DNA of 64,000 nucleotides from positions 2,294,001 to 2,358,000 of the forward strand of contig NZ_CP016279.1 of NCBI RefSeq assembly GCF_001542625.1, in the 5' to 3' direction. Every line of letters starts with the position of its first letter. Position 1 is the stretch's first letter. This document shows positions 12,001 through 17,914 of the stretch, piece after piece. A program made the translations under genes and the position numbers. The notes below the pieces were generated by a model, which saw only the letters and a program-made list of their open reading frames with translations, was not told the origin of the DNA and did not search any database. The stretch comes from Streptomyces griseochromogenes. Lineage in GTDB: Bacteria > Actinomycetota > Actinomycetes > Streptomycetales > Streptomycetaceae.

Positions 12001-12667
12001 CCGCGGGACCACGGTGGACTGGGCCGCGGTGCTGGGCGGCGGGCGGAAGGTGGATCTGCCCACCTACGCCTTCCAACGCCAGCGGTACTGGCCGTCGGTG
12101 CCGGTCCGCGAGACCGTGGCGGCGCCGGGCGCCGAGAGCCAGTCTTCCCCGGGCGAGCGGCAGTTCTGGTCCGCGGTGGAGCAGGGAGACATGGCCGCGC
12201 TGGCCGGGATGCTCGGCCTCGCGGAGCCGCTCAGGGAGGACATGCCGCTCGGCACGATCCTGGCGTCGCTGTCGTCGTGGCGGCAGCGGGAGCAGGCCCA
12301 GCTCAACGGCGCCCCGGACAGCGAGGCCGACGCGGACTCCGCGGCGCCGGCCCTGGACTGGCTGCGGCAACTGGCCGAGGCGTCCCCGTCCGAGCGGCAG
12401 GAACTGCTGCGCGGGCTGGTCCGCGAGGAGATCGCCGCGATGCTCGGCTACGAATCCCTCGACCAGGTTCCCCTCGAAGGCGATGTCTTTGAGATGGGAA
12501 TGACGTCGATGTCGGCTGTTCAACTGCGGGAGGCAATAATCGAGCACACTGGAGTGAAGCCGCCGGAGGGCTTCGTCTATGATTTCTATTCGCCAGCCGC
12601 GATCGCGGACTTCCTGTTGACCGAGCTGTCAGCGGGGCTTCCGGAAGGTGACTTGGGAGCCGTTTAG
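2..12667 (+). CDS. Modular type I PKS, 5'-truncated by the window edge (three modules, last one eroded)
   Basis: The reading frame is already open at base 2, inside an AT domain, so the gene starts upstream. Domains in order (approximate bases): AT remainder 2-690 with YASH at 200-211 (methylmalonyl type); DH 746-1580 with His of HxxxGxxxxP at 842; ER 2215-3150; KR 3180-3720 (LDD, B type); ACP 4045-4250, Ser at 4142; KS 4327-5605, Cys at 4844; AT 5955-7020, GHSQGE at 6229 and YASH at 6533; DH 7076-7910; KR 8545-9100; ACP 9405-9620, Ser at 9509; KS 9690-10960, Cys at 10208; degenerate AT 11280-12080; KR dimerisation element without KR 12160-12290; ACP 12400-12630, Ser at 12506. The first module sets a methyl branch with full reduction. 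The second has no ER and should leave a 2-methyl-enoyl unit. The C-terminus lacks the acidic docking end seen on the other two PKS proteins, so this is probably the last PKS of the line. The partner genes for release follow directly. Confidence 0.95.
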   Translation, partial: GAGGMMSVTEPAARVEERLGRWEGRLSLAAVNGPAAVVVSGEPMALEELKRELEAEGVRARMVAVDYASHCAQVEQLEKEILSVLAGVAPRAGRVPMVSAMTGETLTGTELDAAYWYGSLRAPVYFDRAVHILADMGHQLFIEVSPHPVLMGAVTDTLEVVAHEAGPGTLAGVVCGTLRRDDGGAARLITSLAEAFVHGASVDWAALLSAGQRVELPTYAFQHERFWPKAVGPVLGGDAVSLGLGAVGHPLLGAAVELAGGAGLVCTGRLSVRTHPWLADHAVGGVILLPGTGFVELVVRAGDQVGCGLLEELTLQAPLVVPADGGGVQVQVVVAAADADGRREVEVFSRPDEPGTEQPWVQHASALIAPAVPVTGVEEDFAVWPPRDATAVDISGMYEALAAASYGYGPAFQGLRAVWRRGEDVFAEVALPEDVAQDAGAFGLHPALLDAVLQASALAGESGETAQGEVRLPFAWAGVELHASGASVLRARLRRDAQGSLTLTAADTTGAPVVSVASLITRPVSSDQLRTGDTGVADALFSVDWAPVAEIAVPAGDWALIGADRFALVDVLGSAGVPVRAFADLAEVAAATEAGEVAPQVVLVCADTESSGDAAQAARRAAGSMLGLVQEWMEEQRLESAQLVVVTRGAVSAVPGEGVTDLAAAAVWGLLRSAQSENPGRLVLADLPVTGDHATVLPTVLGNGEPELVIRGQNAYGRRLTRPSGDLVVPDGAWRLEPDEGGSLDGLVLAEVPQVGERLSAGQVRVAVRAAGLNFRDVLIGLNMYPGGGLMGSEIAGVVTETGPGVSHLAVGDRVMGIASGGFGPMVVTDAQQVVPIPEGLSFTAAASVPVAFLTAWYALVELAGARAGQRLLVHAGAGGVGMAAVQIARHLGLEVFATASPAKWPVLAEAGLDASHIASSRSAGFEAEFLAATGGAGMDIVLNSLAGELTDASLRLLARGGAFIEMGRTDLRDPEVLGGDFPGVMYRPFDLGEAGSQRMGEMLGRVVELMAAGELSLLPVRVWDVRRAREAFRFMSQARHTGKLVLAIPAGVVVSGGGGRSALVTGGTGTLGGLVARHLAATGRADAVVLTSRSGPAAAGVAALVAELASSGTRVEVVACDAAERDALATVLAGIPEDLPLTTVVHTAGVLDDGVIASLTPERVAGVMRPKADGAWNLHELTKDLDLEHFVLFSSAASAIGAPGQGNYVAANAFLDALAAERRAAGLAGTSLAWGLWAEVSALTGQLTDAERARINRGGVSALSADEGLALLDLSMARDEAVLVPTRFDLAGLRAQAARSTEIPPLWRALVSGGPGRRTAASGTAVGADSLHQQLAGLSGPDRDRMLTDLVRTHVAAVLGHTSLDAIEPTRAFTDLGFDSLTAVELRNRLSTATGLRLPATLVFDYPNPFALAVYLRDRVMGDEAPAVSVPRVPSATTAVDEPIAIVGLGCRYPGEVNNPDEFWELLATGTDAVSGFPDDRGWDAEGLYDPDPDHAGTIYTRSGAFVHDASGFDAGFFGISPREALAMDPQQRQLLEVSWEALERAGIDPGSLRGSPTGVFVGGFASGYGFGVAMGSEGSEGHLTTGFATSVMSGRVSYALGLEGPAVTVDTACSSSLVALHLACQAIRAGECTLALAGGATVISTPDGFVGFSQQRGLAVDGRCKAFSAEADGMGMAEGTGVVVVERLSDARRNGHRVLAVVRGSAVNQDGASNGLTAPNGPSQQRVIRAALANARLSAADVDVVEAHGTGTTLGDPIEAQALLATYGQERSEERPLWLGSVKSNIGHTQAAAGVAGVIKMVLALQNQQLPQTLHAQEPSPHVDWSAGEVRLLTESVPWPAGERARRAGVSSFGISGTNVHLIVEEAPAEDGQAAQALDEPAGERSAAPAVVETDGIGAWVVSARSADGLTGQAGRLREWATARPEADLADVAWSLAATRSVFEHRAVVVGTGRDELVTGLGSLTEGVPAASVVSGVARPGARVVFVFPGQGSQWLGMGRELAESSPVFAARLAECERALAPYVDWSLTDVLAGADGAPELESADVVQPALWAVMVSLAAVWEAAGVTPDAVAGHSQGEIAAATVAGMLSLEDGARVVALRSQSLRVLSGAGGMMSVTEPAARVEERLGRWDGRLSLAAVNGPAAVVVSGEPTALEELKRELEAEGVRARMVAVDYASHCAQVEQLEKEILSVLAGVAPRAGRVPMVSAMTGEMLTGTELDAGYWYGSLRASVQFDGAVRTLAGMGHQVFIEVSPHPVLLGAMTETLEEAALEAGPGAQPGVVCGTLRRDEGGAARLITSLAEAFVHGAPVDWAALLSAGQRVELPTYAFQHERFWPKAAVSATGGDAVSLGLGAVGHPLLGAAVELAGGAGLVCTGRLSVRTHPWLADHAVGGVILLPGTGFVELVVRAGDQVGCGLLEELTLQAPLVVPADGGGVQVQVVVAAADADGRRGVEVFSRPDQPGTEQPWVQHASALIAPATTVGQADDDLAVWPPRDATAVDISGMYEALAAASYGYGPAFQGLRAVWRRGEDVFAEVALPEDVAQDAGAFGLHPALLDAVLQAGALAADESGETAQGEVRLPFAWTGVELHASGASVLRARVRRDAQGSLTLTAADTTGAPVVSVESLITRPVSADQLQPTHGGVADALFSVDWVPVSEASLPAGEWALIGTDHFALADALDTAGVPVRAFADLAEVAVAIEAGEVAPQVVLVCADTENIGDAALAAQRAAGSMLGLVQEWLEEQRLESAQLVVVTRGAVATAAGEGVTDLAAAAVWGLLRSAQSENPGRLLLADLPVTGDHAAVLPTVLGSGEPELAIRDHHAYGRRLTRPKGDLVVPEPDTDAPSRTVLVTGGTGTLGGMVARHLVVTGRAGGVVLVSRSGPEAAGVAALAAELAGLGAWVRVVAGDVADRDALAALLGQIPADCPLGSVFHAAGIIDDGVIGALTPERLAAVMRPKVDAAWYLHELTQGLDLEHFVLFSSAAATFGAPGQGNYVAANAFLDALAAERRSAGLAGTSLAWGLWAEVSGLTGQLSDAERARMTRNGITALSAEEGLTLLDVALAREEATLVPARLDLAGLRAQAARSGEIPPLWQVLAGAPARRTAASGSTAGADSLRQQLAALPAADGDQMLLNLVRTHVAAVLGHASADAIEPGRAFTDLGFDSLTAVELRNRLNAVTGLRLPATLVFDYPTPTVLAAHLRAKLVGQRAAGAAALAPVGAAAHDEPIAIVGMSCRFPGGVAGPEDLWQMLATGQDAISEFPEDRGWDLAGLYDPDAAHAGTSYTRAGGFVKDASGFDAGFFGISPREALAMDPQQRLLLELSWEAFERAGIDPVSLRGSQTGAFVGGYTSGYEMGVLAEGAEVEGHLMTGIATSILSGRVSYAFGLEGPAMTVDTACSSALVALHLACQAIRSGECAMALAGGVTIMATPGTFIEFSRQRGLAPDGRCKAFSSDADGTGFAEGAGMLVVERLSDARRNGHRVLAVLRGSAVNQDGASNGLTAPNGPSQQRVIRAALANARLSAAEVDVVEAHGTGTTLGDPIEAQAIIDTYGQERAQERPLWLGSVKSNIGHTQAAAGVAGVIKMVLALQNQQLPQTLHVQEPSPHVDWSAGEVRLLTEAVPWPVNGRVRRAGVSSFGISGTNAHIIVEEAPEAEEAEAPAEAPAPPAVPWVLSGRTQEALQAQAGRLRAFLVDRPELDPVDVGLSLATTRSGFDRRAVVLGEDRDGLLAGLAVVAAGVETGDVLTGTAAAEQKAVFVFPGTESGWAGSAARLLDEAPVFAAHMAECERALAPFVDWSLTEVVRSGPEARDFERPDVVGPVLWAVMVSLAALWRSAGVHPAAVTGYDLGEIAAAQVAGVLSLADAAKVAALTSRVPAGAQPGPEELASIRPRPGKVPMLSTRDAAWVAGADLDAAYWCGSSREAAPLRDVVRALAGDGFGVCIEVSTDPVLTTGITEALGETDLKNDVVTVTGTLRREDAGLRRFLAGLAAVHVRGTTVDWAAVLGGGRKVDLPTYAFQRQRYWPSVPVRETVAAPGAESQSSPGERQFWSAVEQGDMAALAGMLGLAEPLREDMPLGTILASLSSWRQREQAQLNGAPDSEADADSAAPALDWLRQLAEASPSERQELLRGLVREEIAAMLGYESLDQVPLEGDVFEMGMTSMSAVQLREAIIEHTGVKPPEGFVYDFYSPAAIADFLLTELSAGLPEGDLGAV
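11280..12080 (+). other. Degenerate acyltransferase domain (AT0) in the last PKS module
   Basis: The nucleophile motif GHSxGE of the other ATs reads GYDLGE here (11552-11569), so the catalytic Ser is Asp. The N-terminal GQGSQ motif reads GTESG. The stretch that carries the small ferredoxin-like subdomain and the YASH/HAFH His in neighbouring ATs is missing: about 100 residues are replaced by a Pro/Gly-rich linker of about 25. The frame is intact and the flanks (start of the fold, AYW and [11 protein letters not shown] post-AT motif) are kept, so this is an in-frame decayed domain, not an assembly break. It cannot load an extender by the known AT mechanism. Confidence 0.9.
12160..12290 (+). 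other. KR dimerisation element left without a KR
   Basis: After the dead AT the protein shows a helical segment with FWSAVEQGDMAAL and a later LASLSSWRQRE. This is the pattern of the dimerisation element that normally sits between AT and KR in AT-KR modules. No Rossmann GxGxxG or NYxxAN KR motif follows; the chain goes straight to the ACP. I infer that an ancestral KR was lost from this module. Confidence 0.6.
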
Positions 12668-12697
12668 GGTTCCCCGGCCCCTGAGCTCGTGCTAGCG

Positions 12698-12713
12698 TCT
12701 GGCGCGCTATTAG
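12698..12713 (+). promoter_or_regulatory. Possible promoter/operator motif shared with 20271-20285
   Basis: The 138-bp gap between the PKS and the thioesterase-like gene contains TCTGGCGCGCTATTAG. The same 11-mer TCTGGCGCGCT followed by an A/T-rich TTTA occurs upstream of the loading-module PKS gene. Both copies lie 40-110 bp before a start codon on the same strand. It may be part of a promoter or an activator box; chance similarity in GC-rich DNA cannot be excluded. Confidence 0.3.
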
Positions 12714-12805
12714 GGGTGCGATCTGCCGTGAAAGAGCGGTTCAGGTAAGAAGCAGGATCCGGCGCAGGGAAACCGGCCGTCCGACTCCTATGATGGGATG
12801 AACAA

Positions 12806-13642
12806 GTGCCGAACGAAGGCTCGTGGAGCGTCATATCCACCCCCAAGTCGAACCGTATTATCCTCGCCGTTGATTTCCCCGCGGCCGGGCGCCGCGAGGC
12901 AGGTTTCGGGGATCTCGCGGCCAAGGTGGGGCCGGCCTGGTCCGACTACGGATTCCTGCAGACCACACCGCCTTCCGTGCGGCTGTCCGAGCGTCCTTCC
13001 GGCGACTTCTACACCGAGCACTGGATCCGGGGCGGCGAGTGGGAGAAGTACGAGGTGGTGGCCGTGCTCGGCTACTGCGTCGGCAGCGTCTACGCGGCGG
13101 AGCTCGCCCAGCGGCTGACCCGGTGGCAGAGCACCGAGCCCAAGGTCATTCTCTTCGACCCGCAGCTCACCGACAGCCAGCTGCTCGCCATGGAAATGCA
13201 CAAGATGATCGGCATGGCCGGCCCGCTCTTCTCCGACGAGGAAGCCGAGCGGGCCAGGCAGAGTGCCACCGCGATCATCGAGACCCACGCGGGCGGCCTG
13301 GTGGACGCCGCCATCGAGATCGTCGGGCTCTACCGGGAGATGGCGACGATCGCCTTCAAGCGGCTCGGTCTCGCCGACTCCCGCCGGGACGAAGTGGTCC
13401 TGCTCTTCGAGTCGTACATGACCTGGCTCTCGGCCGCCGCACAGGTCGACCCGAGCACGGTGTGGCGGCGCTCCACCGCGATCACCTCGACCGACTGGGC
13501 CGCCATGGAGAGCCGCGGCGACACCACGGTCCTCAACGCCAGCAAGGTGATCGGCCGGAAGTTCCCGGTCGACATCGACCACGCCGACCTGATGCGCACG
13601 GATTCCGCCGTTCAGATACTCCTTGACGAAGGCGAATTCTGA
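12806..13642 (+). CDS. Alpha/beta-hydrolase, thioesterase-like, with Cys nucleophile
   Basis: The 278-aa protein has the layout of a type II thioesterase: a first strand near residues 17-24, a nucleophile elbow at 89-93 reading G-Y-C-V-G, a following strand with LFDPQ, a helical lid, and a C-terminal DHADL (His259) in the place of the usual GxHF motif. The nucleophile position is Cys91 rather than Ser. Cys thioesterases are known in some NRPS/PKS release domains, where they favour acyl transfer. Its place right after the terminal PKS module and 5 nt before an NRPS gene suggests a role in off-loading or in moving the chain to the NRPS. The GTG start at 12806 is the first in-frame start after the PKS stop; its ribosome site is weak. 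A proofreading role is the main alternative. Confidence 0.7.
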   Translation: MPNEGSWSVISTPKSNRIILAVDFPAAGRREAGFGDLAAKVGPAWSDYGFLQTTPPSVRLSERPSGDFYTEHWIRGGEWEKYEVVAVLGYCVGSVYAAELAQRLTRWQSTEPKVILFDPQLTDSQLLAMEMHKMIGMAGPLFSDEEAERARQSATAIIETHAGGLVDAAIEIVGLYREMATIAFKRLGLADSRRDEVVLLFESYMTWLSAAAQVDPSTVWRRSTAITSTDWAAMESRGDTTVLNASKVIGRKFPVDIDHADLMRTDSAVQILLDEGEF

Positions 13643-13647
13643 GCGAC

Positions 13648-16600
13648 ATGAATGCGGAAAGCGGCACGCCCGTCGGGTCATTGAAACCAGCCACGGCTTC
13701 CCTGTCGGTCACCAACAAGGAAAAAGCCTTGTGGCTGCTGGAGAAGCTCGTTCCGGACACGGGTATCAACAACGTCGGGCTTGCTCTCCAGGTGAGCGGC
13801 CGGCTGCGCCCGGACGCGCTGAAAGCGGCCATGGCCATCATGCTCGGCCGGCACGAGGTCCTTCGGACGGTTTTCCGCGCCGACGGTACGGCGGACCTGG
13901 TCAAGGAGACCGTTCCGGCCGGTGAGTTCAAGGTGGACATCGAGCCGCTCGACCTGTCCGGCGGGCCGTTGCAGGAGCGGCTGACCGCATTCGTCGACCG
14001 CCCTTTCCGGCTCGACGGCCGGCCGCTGGTCAGGGCCGGGTTCGCCACGCACCCGGACGGTGACGTCCTGTGCGTGGGAGTGCACCACCTGGCGTTCGAC
14101 ATGGTCTCCATAGCCGTGTTCATGCGCGAGTTCATCCCGGTCTACGAGGCGCTGGCCACCGGCCGTCCGATACCGGCCGAGGCGGCGACGCGGGCCCCGC
14201 TCGTCACCGGGCCCGAACCGCAGCCGGCCGATCTCGCCTACTGGCGCGAGACCCTGAGCGGACTCACACCGGGCGGACTCGACCTGTGGTGCGGCGTGCC
14301 GCGTGGCCGGCAGCCCGTGATGACGGGCGAGAACGCGGGCCGCACCCTCTCCCCGGAGGCACAGCACGCCGTGCTGCACCTGCAGCGCGTGGCCAGAGCA
14401 CCCGTCGCCGCCGTGCTGCTGGCCGCCTACAGCGCCCTGCTCGCCTCGCACGGTGCCGGACCCGACATCGTCATCGGCTCACCGGTCGACGTCCGCGGGA
14501 CCAACACGTCCGCCATCGGCTACCACGTGAACGTCGTCCCGCTGCGCATCCGCGTGGACTTCACCGAAGGCTTCCGCGCCCTGGCCCGCAAGGCCCGGGA
14601 CGCCTTCCTCGGCGCGATGGGACACGCGGGCGTCTCCGTCGACGACCTGAACGGCGAACTCCCCGGCTTCGGCTCGTCCTGGCAGACCGCGCTCTTCAGG
14701 CACATGTTCAACTTCCTGCCCGACACCTCCCCGGGCGAGCTGTCGATCGACGGAATGCCCGCCCGGCTGCTGACGATCGAGAACCCCTACAGCAAGTCCG
14801 ACCTGGAGCTCGTCGGTACGCCGTCCAAGGCCGACGTCTGGTTCCGCTACTCCCGCGAGATCCTGGCCCGCGCCGACGTCGAGGCGATGCTGCGCCGGTT
14901 CGAAGCCCTGCTGATCGCGGCCGCCCAGGACGCCGACCGGCCGATCGGGGAGACAGCGGGCTGGAGCGACCTCGACCGCGAGGTCACCGACCGGGCCAAC
15001 GAGACCGCGAGCCCGGCCGCACCCGAAACGGTGCCGGCGGCCTTCCGGTCGTGGGCGACGGCGTCACCCGAGGCTCCGGCCGTCGTCGACGGCGAACGCA
15101 CCCTCACCTACCAGCAGGCGCACCGGGCCGCGCTCGAGATCCGGGACCTGCTGGCAACCGAGGCCGGTGTCCGCCCGGGCGACGTCGTGGCGGTGGCCGC
15201 GTCCCCGGGCGAGGCCGCCGTGGCCGCGCTCGGCATATGGCTCGCCGGCGCGGTCCACCTCCCCGTCGACGCGGGCCACGACGCCTCCTGGACGGCACGG
15301 CAGCTGACCCACTCCGGGGCGAAGGCGGTACTGACCGGGACCGGCGTCCGGTTATCCGCCGATGACCAGCCCCTTCCCGTCCTGTCCATGGACACCGCCC
15401 GGCCGGCCGCATCCGCCGAGCCGGGCCCGGCCGGCGAACCGGCCGACCCGCGATCCCCCGCCTGCCTGTTCTACGCGTCCGCGCCGGACGGAGAACCGGT
15501 CGCCACCACCCTGAGCCACGCGGGCATCGCCAACCTGGTCGCCCACGTCGCCACCGAACTGTCCGCCACGCCGGGCACGGGCACCCTGACACTCGCCGGC
15601 CTCACGTCGTACGAGTCGCTGGTCGACCTCTTCCTGCCGCTGACCTCGGGCGGGCGGCTCGTCGTCGCCCCCGACGAGGCCCGCGGCGACGGACCCGCAC
15701 TGCGCGACCTGATCGACCGTCACGACGTCGGCATCGTGCGGATCCCGGCGGGCACCCCGGCCCGCATCCTTCAGGACGCGGCCGACCGGCTGCCGGGCCT
15801 GCGCGTCCTCGTCCGGGGCGAGGAGGTCTCCCGCGCGACCGCGGACCGGCTCCTCACGGCCGGATGCCGGCTGTACGGCGTCCACGGCGCCGCCGAGACC
15901 GGCGGCTGGGCCCTGTCCGCGCGGATCGACGACCCGGACGACCTGACCTCGGGACGCCCCCTCACGAACACCCGGGCCTTCATCACCGCCCCCGACGGCC
16001 GGGAACTGCCCATCGGACTGCGCGGCGAGCTGTGCCTGGCCGGAACCGGGCTCGCACCGGCGGGCCCCGACGACGCCCGGTTCTCGCACAACGAGCGCTA
16101 CGGGCGCCACTACCGCACCGGAGAACTGGCCCGCCGCCGGCCCGACGGAACGATCGAACGGCTCGGCCACGGCAGCCGGCAGATCGTCACCGCCGACGGC
16201 CCGGTCGACCCGAGCGGGATCGAGGCGGTCCTGCTCGACCATCCCGCCGTACGCGCGGCCGTGGCCCTGGCCGTGACCTCGCCCGGCGAAGACCGCACCG
16301 TCGTCGCCTTCGCCGAGGTGACCGACACCGCCGAGCCGGCCGACGGCCCACTGCTGCGGGCGCACGCACGAGAACACCTGGCCCCACCCGCCGTCCCCCG
16401 GCAGGTCGTCCGTCTGACCGCGCTGCCCAGGAACGCCGACGGCCGGCCCGACCTCGACGCGCTCGCACGCCTCGCCGCGAAATCCCTCGAAGCGGGTCCC
16501 GACGAACACGACCCCGCCGCGGACGACAAACTCGTCCAGGAACTCGTCGAATTGTGGCGGCAGCTCCTCAATACCGAGGTGACGGCCCAGACGAGTTTCT

Positions 16601-16737
16601 TCGAAGCAGGCGGCCATTCACTGCTCGCCGCGGTACTGGCGCAAAAAATCGAGGAACTGACCGGGGTGTCCCTCGAACTCTCCGAAGTCTTCGAACACCC
16701 GACACCCGCCGCTCTCGCTGCGCGGGTGCGCGCGTAA
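13648..16737 (+). CDS. Stand-alone NRPS module C-A(degenerate)-PCP
   Basis: The 1029-aa protein has a condensation domain (about residues 20-450) with HHLAFDM at 146-152: both His and the Asp are present but the usual Gly is Met. The adenylation domain (about 455-945) is degenerate. Core A3, normally YTSGSTGxPKG, reads FYASAPDGEPVAT; A8 lacks the GRxDxQVKxRG pattern; the A10 Lys is Arg (NADGRPDL). The PCP is intact with GGHSLL, Ser991. I infer that it cannot activate its own amino acid and that its PCP is charged by another A domain, most simply the glycine-type one at 55355-58474. It starts 5 nt after the thioesterase-like gene, so the two are probably co-translated. Codon 569 (15352-15354) is TTA, a rare Leu codon that in Streptomyces makes translation depend on the bldA tRNA. 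Confidence 0.9.
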   Translation: MNAESGTPVGSLKPATASLSVTNKEKALWLLEKLVPDTGINNVGLALQVSGRLRPDALKAAMAIMLGRHEVLRTVFRADGTADLVKETVPAGEFKVDIEPLDLSGGPLQERLTAFVDRPFRLDGRPLVRAGFATHPDGDVLCVGVHHLAFDMVSIAVFMREFIPVYEALATGRPIPAEAATRAPLVTGPEPQPADLAYWRETLSGLTPGGLDLWCGVPRGRQPVMTGENAGRTLSPEAQHAVLHLQRVARAPVAAVLLAAYSALLASHGAGPDIVIGSPVDVRGTNTSAIGYHVNVVPLRIRVDFTEGFRALARKARDAFLGAMGHAGVSVDDLNGELPGFGSSWQTALFRHMFNFLPDTSPGELSIDGMPARLLTIENPYSKSDLELVGTPSKADVWFRYSREILARADVEAMLRRFEALLIAAAQDADRPIGETAGWSDLDREVTDRANETASPAAPETVPAAFRSWATASPEAPAVVDGERTLTYQQAHRAALEIRDLLATEAGVRPGDVVAVAASPGEAAVAALGIWLAGAVHLPVDAGHDASWTARQLTHSGAKAVLTGTGVRLSADDQPLPVLSMDTARPAASAEPGPAGEPADPRSPACLFYASAPDGEPVATTLSHAGIANLVAHVATELSATPGTGTLTLAGLTSYESLVDLFLPLTSGGRLVVAPDEARGDGPALRDLIDRHDVGIVRIPAGTPARILQDAADRLPGLRVLVRGEEVSRATADRLLTAGCRLYGVHGAAETGGWALSARIDDPDDLTSGRPLTNTRAFITAPDGRELPIGLRGELCLAGTGLAPAGPDDARFSHNERYGRHYRTGELARRRPDGTIERLGHGSRQIVTADGPVDPSGIEAVLLDHPAVRAAVALAVTSPGEDRTVVAFAEVTDTAEPADGPLLRAHAREHLAPPAVPRQVVRLTALPRNADGRPDLDALARLAAKSLEAGPDEHDPAADDKLVQELVELWRQLLNTEVTAQTSFFEAGGHSLLAAVLAQKIEELTGVSLELSEVFEHPTPAALAARVRA

Positions 16738-16763
16738 ACAACCCACGAAACCGCAGGGAATAC

Positions 16764-17633
16764 ATGATGAGTACTGATTTTGGTGAGCACCGTCTCGCCA
16801 TTGTCGGGGCCGGCGTGATGGGTACGAACATCACGACGCTCGCCCTCGGCCACGGGGTCCCCGTCGTCCTGGTGGACGTCAGCGAGGCCGTACTGGAGCA
16901 GGCACGCGCCACCATCAAGCAGAAGCTGCGCCACGCCCAGCTCATGGGCGTCCTGCCGGCGGACCGCCCGCAGGGCGAGCTGACCACGAGCGTGTCCCTG
17001 GACGACATCGCGGACGCCACCACCGTCATCGAGGCGGTCACGGAGGTCGCCGAGGTCAAGGAGAAGGTCCTGACCGCGGCCTCGGCGATCGTCCGCCCGG
17101 GCACCACCCTCATCTCCAACACCTCGTGCATCCCGATCGACGAGATGGCCGCCTGGGTCGCACGCCCCGAGGAACTCGTCGGCGTGCACTTCATGAACCC
17201 CTCCTACCTGATCAAGATGGTCGAGGTCATCCGCGGCCCGCGCACCGACGCCGGCATCGTGGAAGCCGTCACCGGACTGCTGACCGTCCTCGGCCGCGAG
17301 TCGCTCGTCATCAACGACTCGACCGGCTTCGTGATCAACCGGCTGCTGCACCCGCTGATCAACACCGCGGCCATGCTCGTCCAGGAGGGCGTCGCCTCCG
17401 CCGAAGTCGTCGACGGCCTCCTCGAAGGCTGCCTCGGACACTCGACCGGGCCGCTGCGCACCGGCGACCTCATCGGCCTGGACAACCTGGTCGACTCGCT
17501 CAACGTGCTCTACGAGCGCCGCGGCGACGAAAGCTGCCGCCCCTGTGACCTGCTGCTCGCGAAGGTGCGGGACGGCCACCTCGGCCGGAAGTCCGGACGA
17601 GGGTTCTACGACTACGGAAAGGTCGCCTCATGA
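16764..17633 (+). CDS. 3-hydroxyacyl-CoA dehydrogenase family protein of ACP-linked extender-unit synthesis (FkbK type)
   Basis: The 289-aa protein has the NAD-binding fingerprint GAGVMG at residues 15-20, the VHFMNP catalytic-His segment and the C-terminal GRKSGRGFYDY motif of this family. In methoxymalonyl- and hydroxymalonyl-ACP pathways the homologue oxidises the C3 hydroxyl of ACP-bound glycerate. The start is ATG at 16764 (a second ATG follows directly), with AGGGA a few bases before it. The frame is open about 900 bases further upstream, but that part lies inside the NRPS gene in another frame. The stop overlaps the next gene (ATGA at 17630), so translation is likely coupled. Confidence 0.9.
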   Translation: MMSTDFGEHRLAIVGAGVMGTNITTLALGHGVPVVLVDVSEAVLEQARATIKQKLRHAQLMGVLPADRPQGELTTSVSLDDIADATTVIEAVTEVAEVKEKVLTAASAIVRPGTTLISNTSCIPIDEMAAWVARPEELVGVHFMNPSYLIKMVEVIRGPRTDAGIVEAVTGLLTVLGRESLVINDSTGFVINRLLHPLINTAAMLVQEGVASAEVVDGLLEGCLGHSTGPLRTGDLIGLDNLVDSLNVLYERRGDESCRPCDLLLAKVRDGHLGRKSGRGFYDYGKVAS

Positions 17634-17914
17634 CTGCCGAACTCTCTTCCCTCACGGCTGAGAGCATCCAGAAGGAACTCCTCGGATTCCTCAGCGAGCG
17701 CATCAAGACCGATGTGGAGCTGGACCAGGACCTCTTCAGCTCCGGCCTGGTCTCCTCCATGTTCGCGATGCAGCTGGTCGTCCACCTCGAAGAGGCCTAC
17801 GACATCGCCATCGTCGGCCCGGACCTCAAGTTCGACAACTTCCGCACCGTCGAGTCCATGACCAGCCTCGTGCAGCGGCTGCGGGACGCGTCGGGTCCGG
17901 CCGAAGATGCCTGA
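17630..17914 (+). CDS. Discrete acyl carrier protein for the glycerate-derived extender unit (FkbJ type)
   Basis: This 94-aa four-helix carrier protein has its attachment site in the context GLVSSMFAMQL; by alignment to the usual DSL the phosphopantetheine Ser is Ser43. Discrete ACPs of this type carry the glyceryl unit while the two dehydrogenases oxidise it, and then present the finished extender to the PKS. It overlaps the dehydrogenase upstream by 4 nt and the acyl-CoA dehydrogenase downstream by 8 nt, forming one tightly coupled sub-operon. The last PKS module has a dead AT, so this ACP may have to serve that module directly or through another AT (inference). Confidence 0.9.
   Translation: MTAELSSLTAESIQKELLGFLSERIKTDVELDQDLFSSGLVSSMFAMQLVVHLEEAYDIAIVGPDLKFDNFRTVESMTSLVQRLRDASGPAEDA

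Noticed and set aside
15864..16763. Upstream in-frame extension of the 3-hydroxyacyl-CoA dehydrogenase frame
   Set aside because: It runs inside the NRPS gene in another frame, gives an Arg/Pro-rich sequence, and the dehydrogenase fold begins exactly at the ATG at 16764 after a ribosome site.
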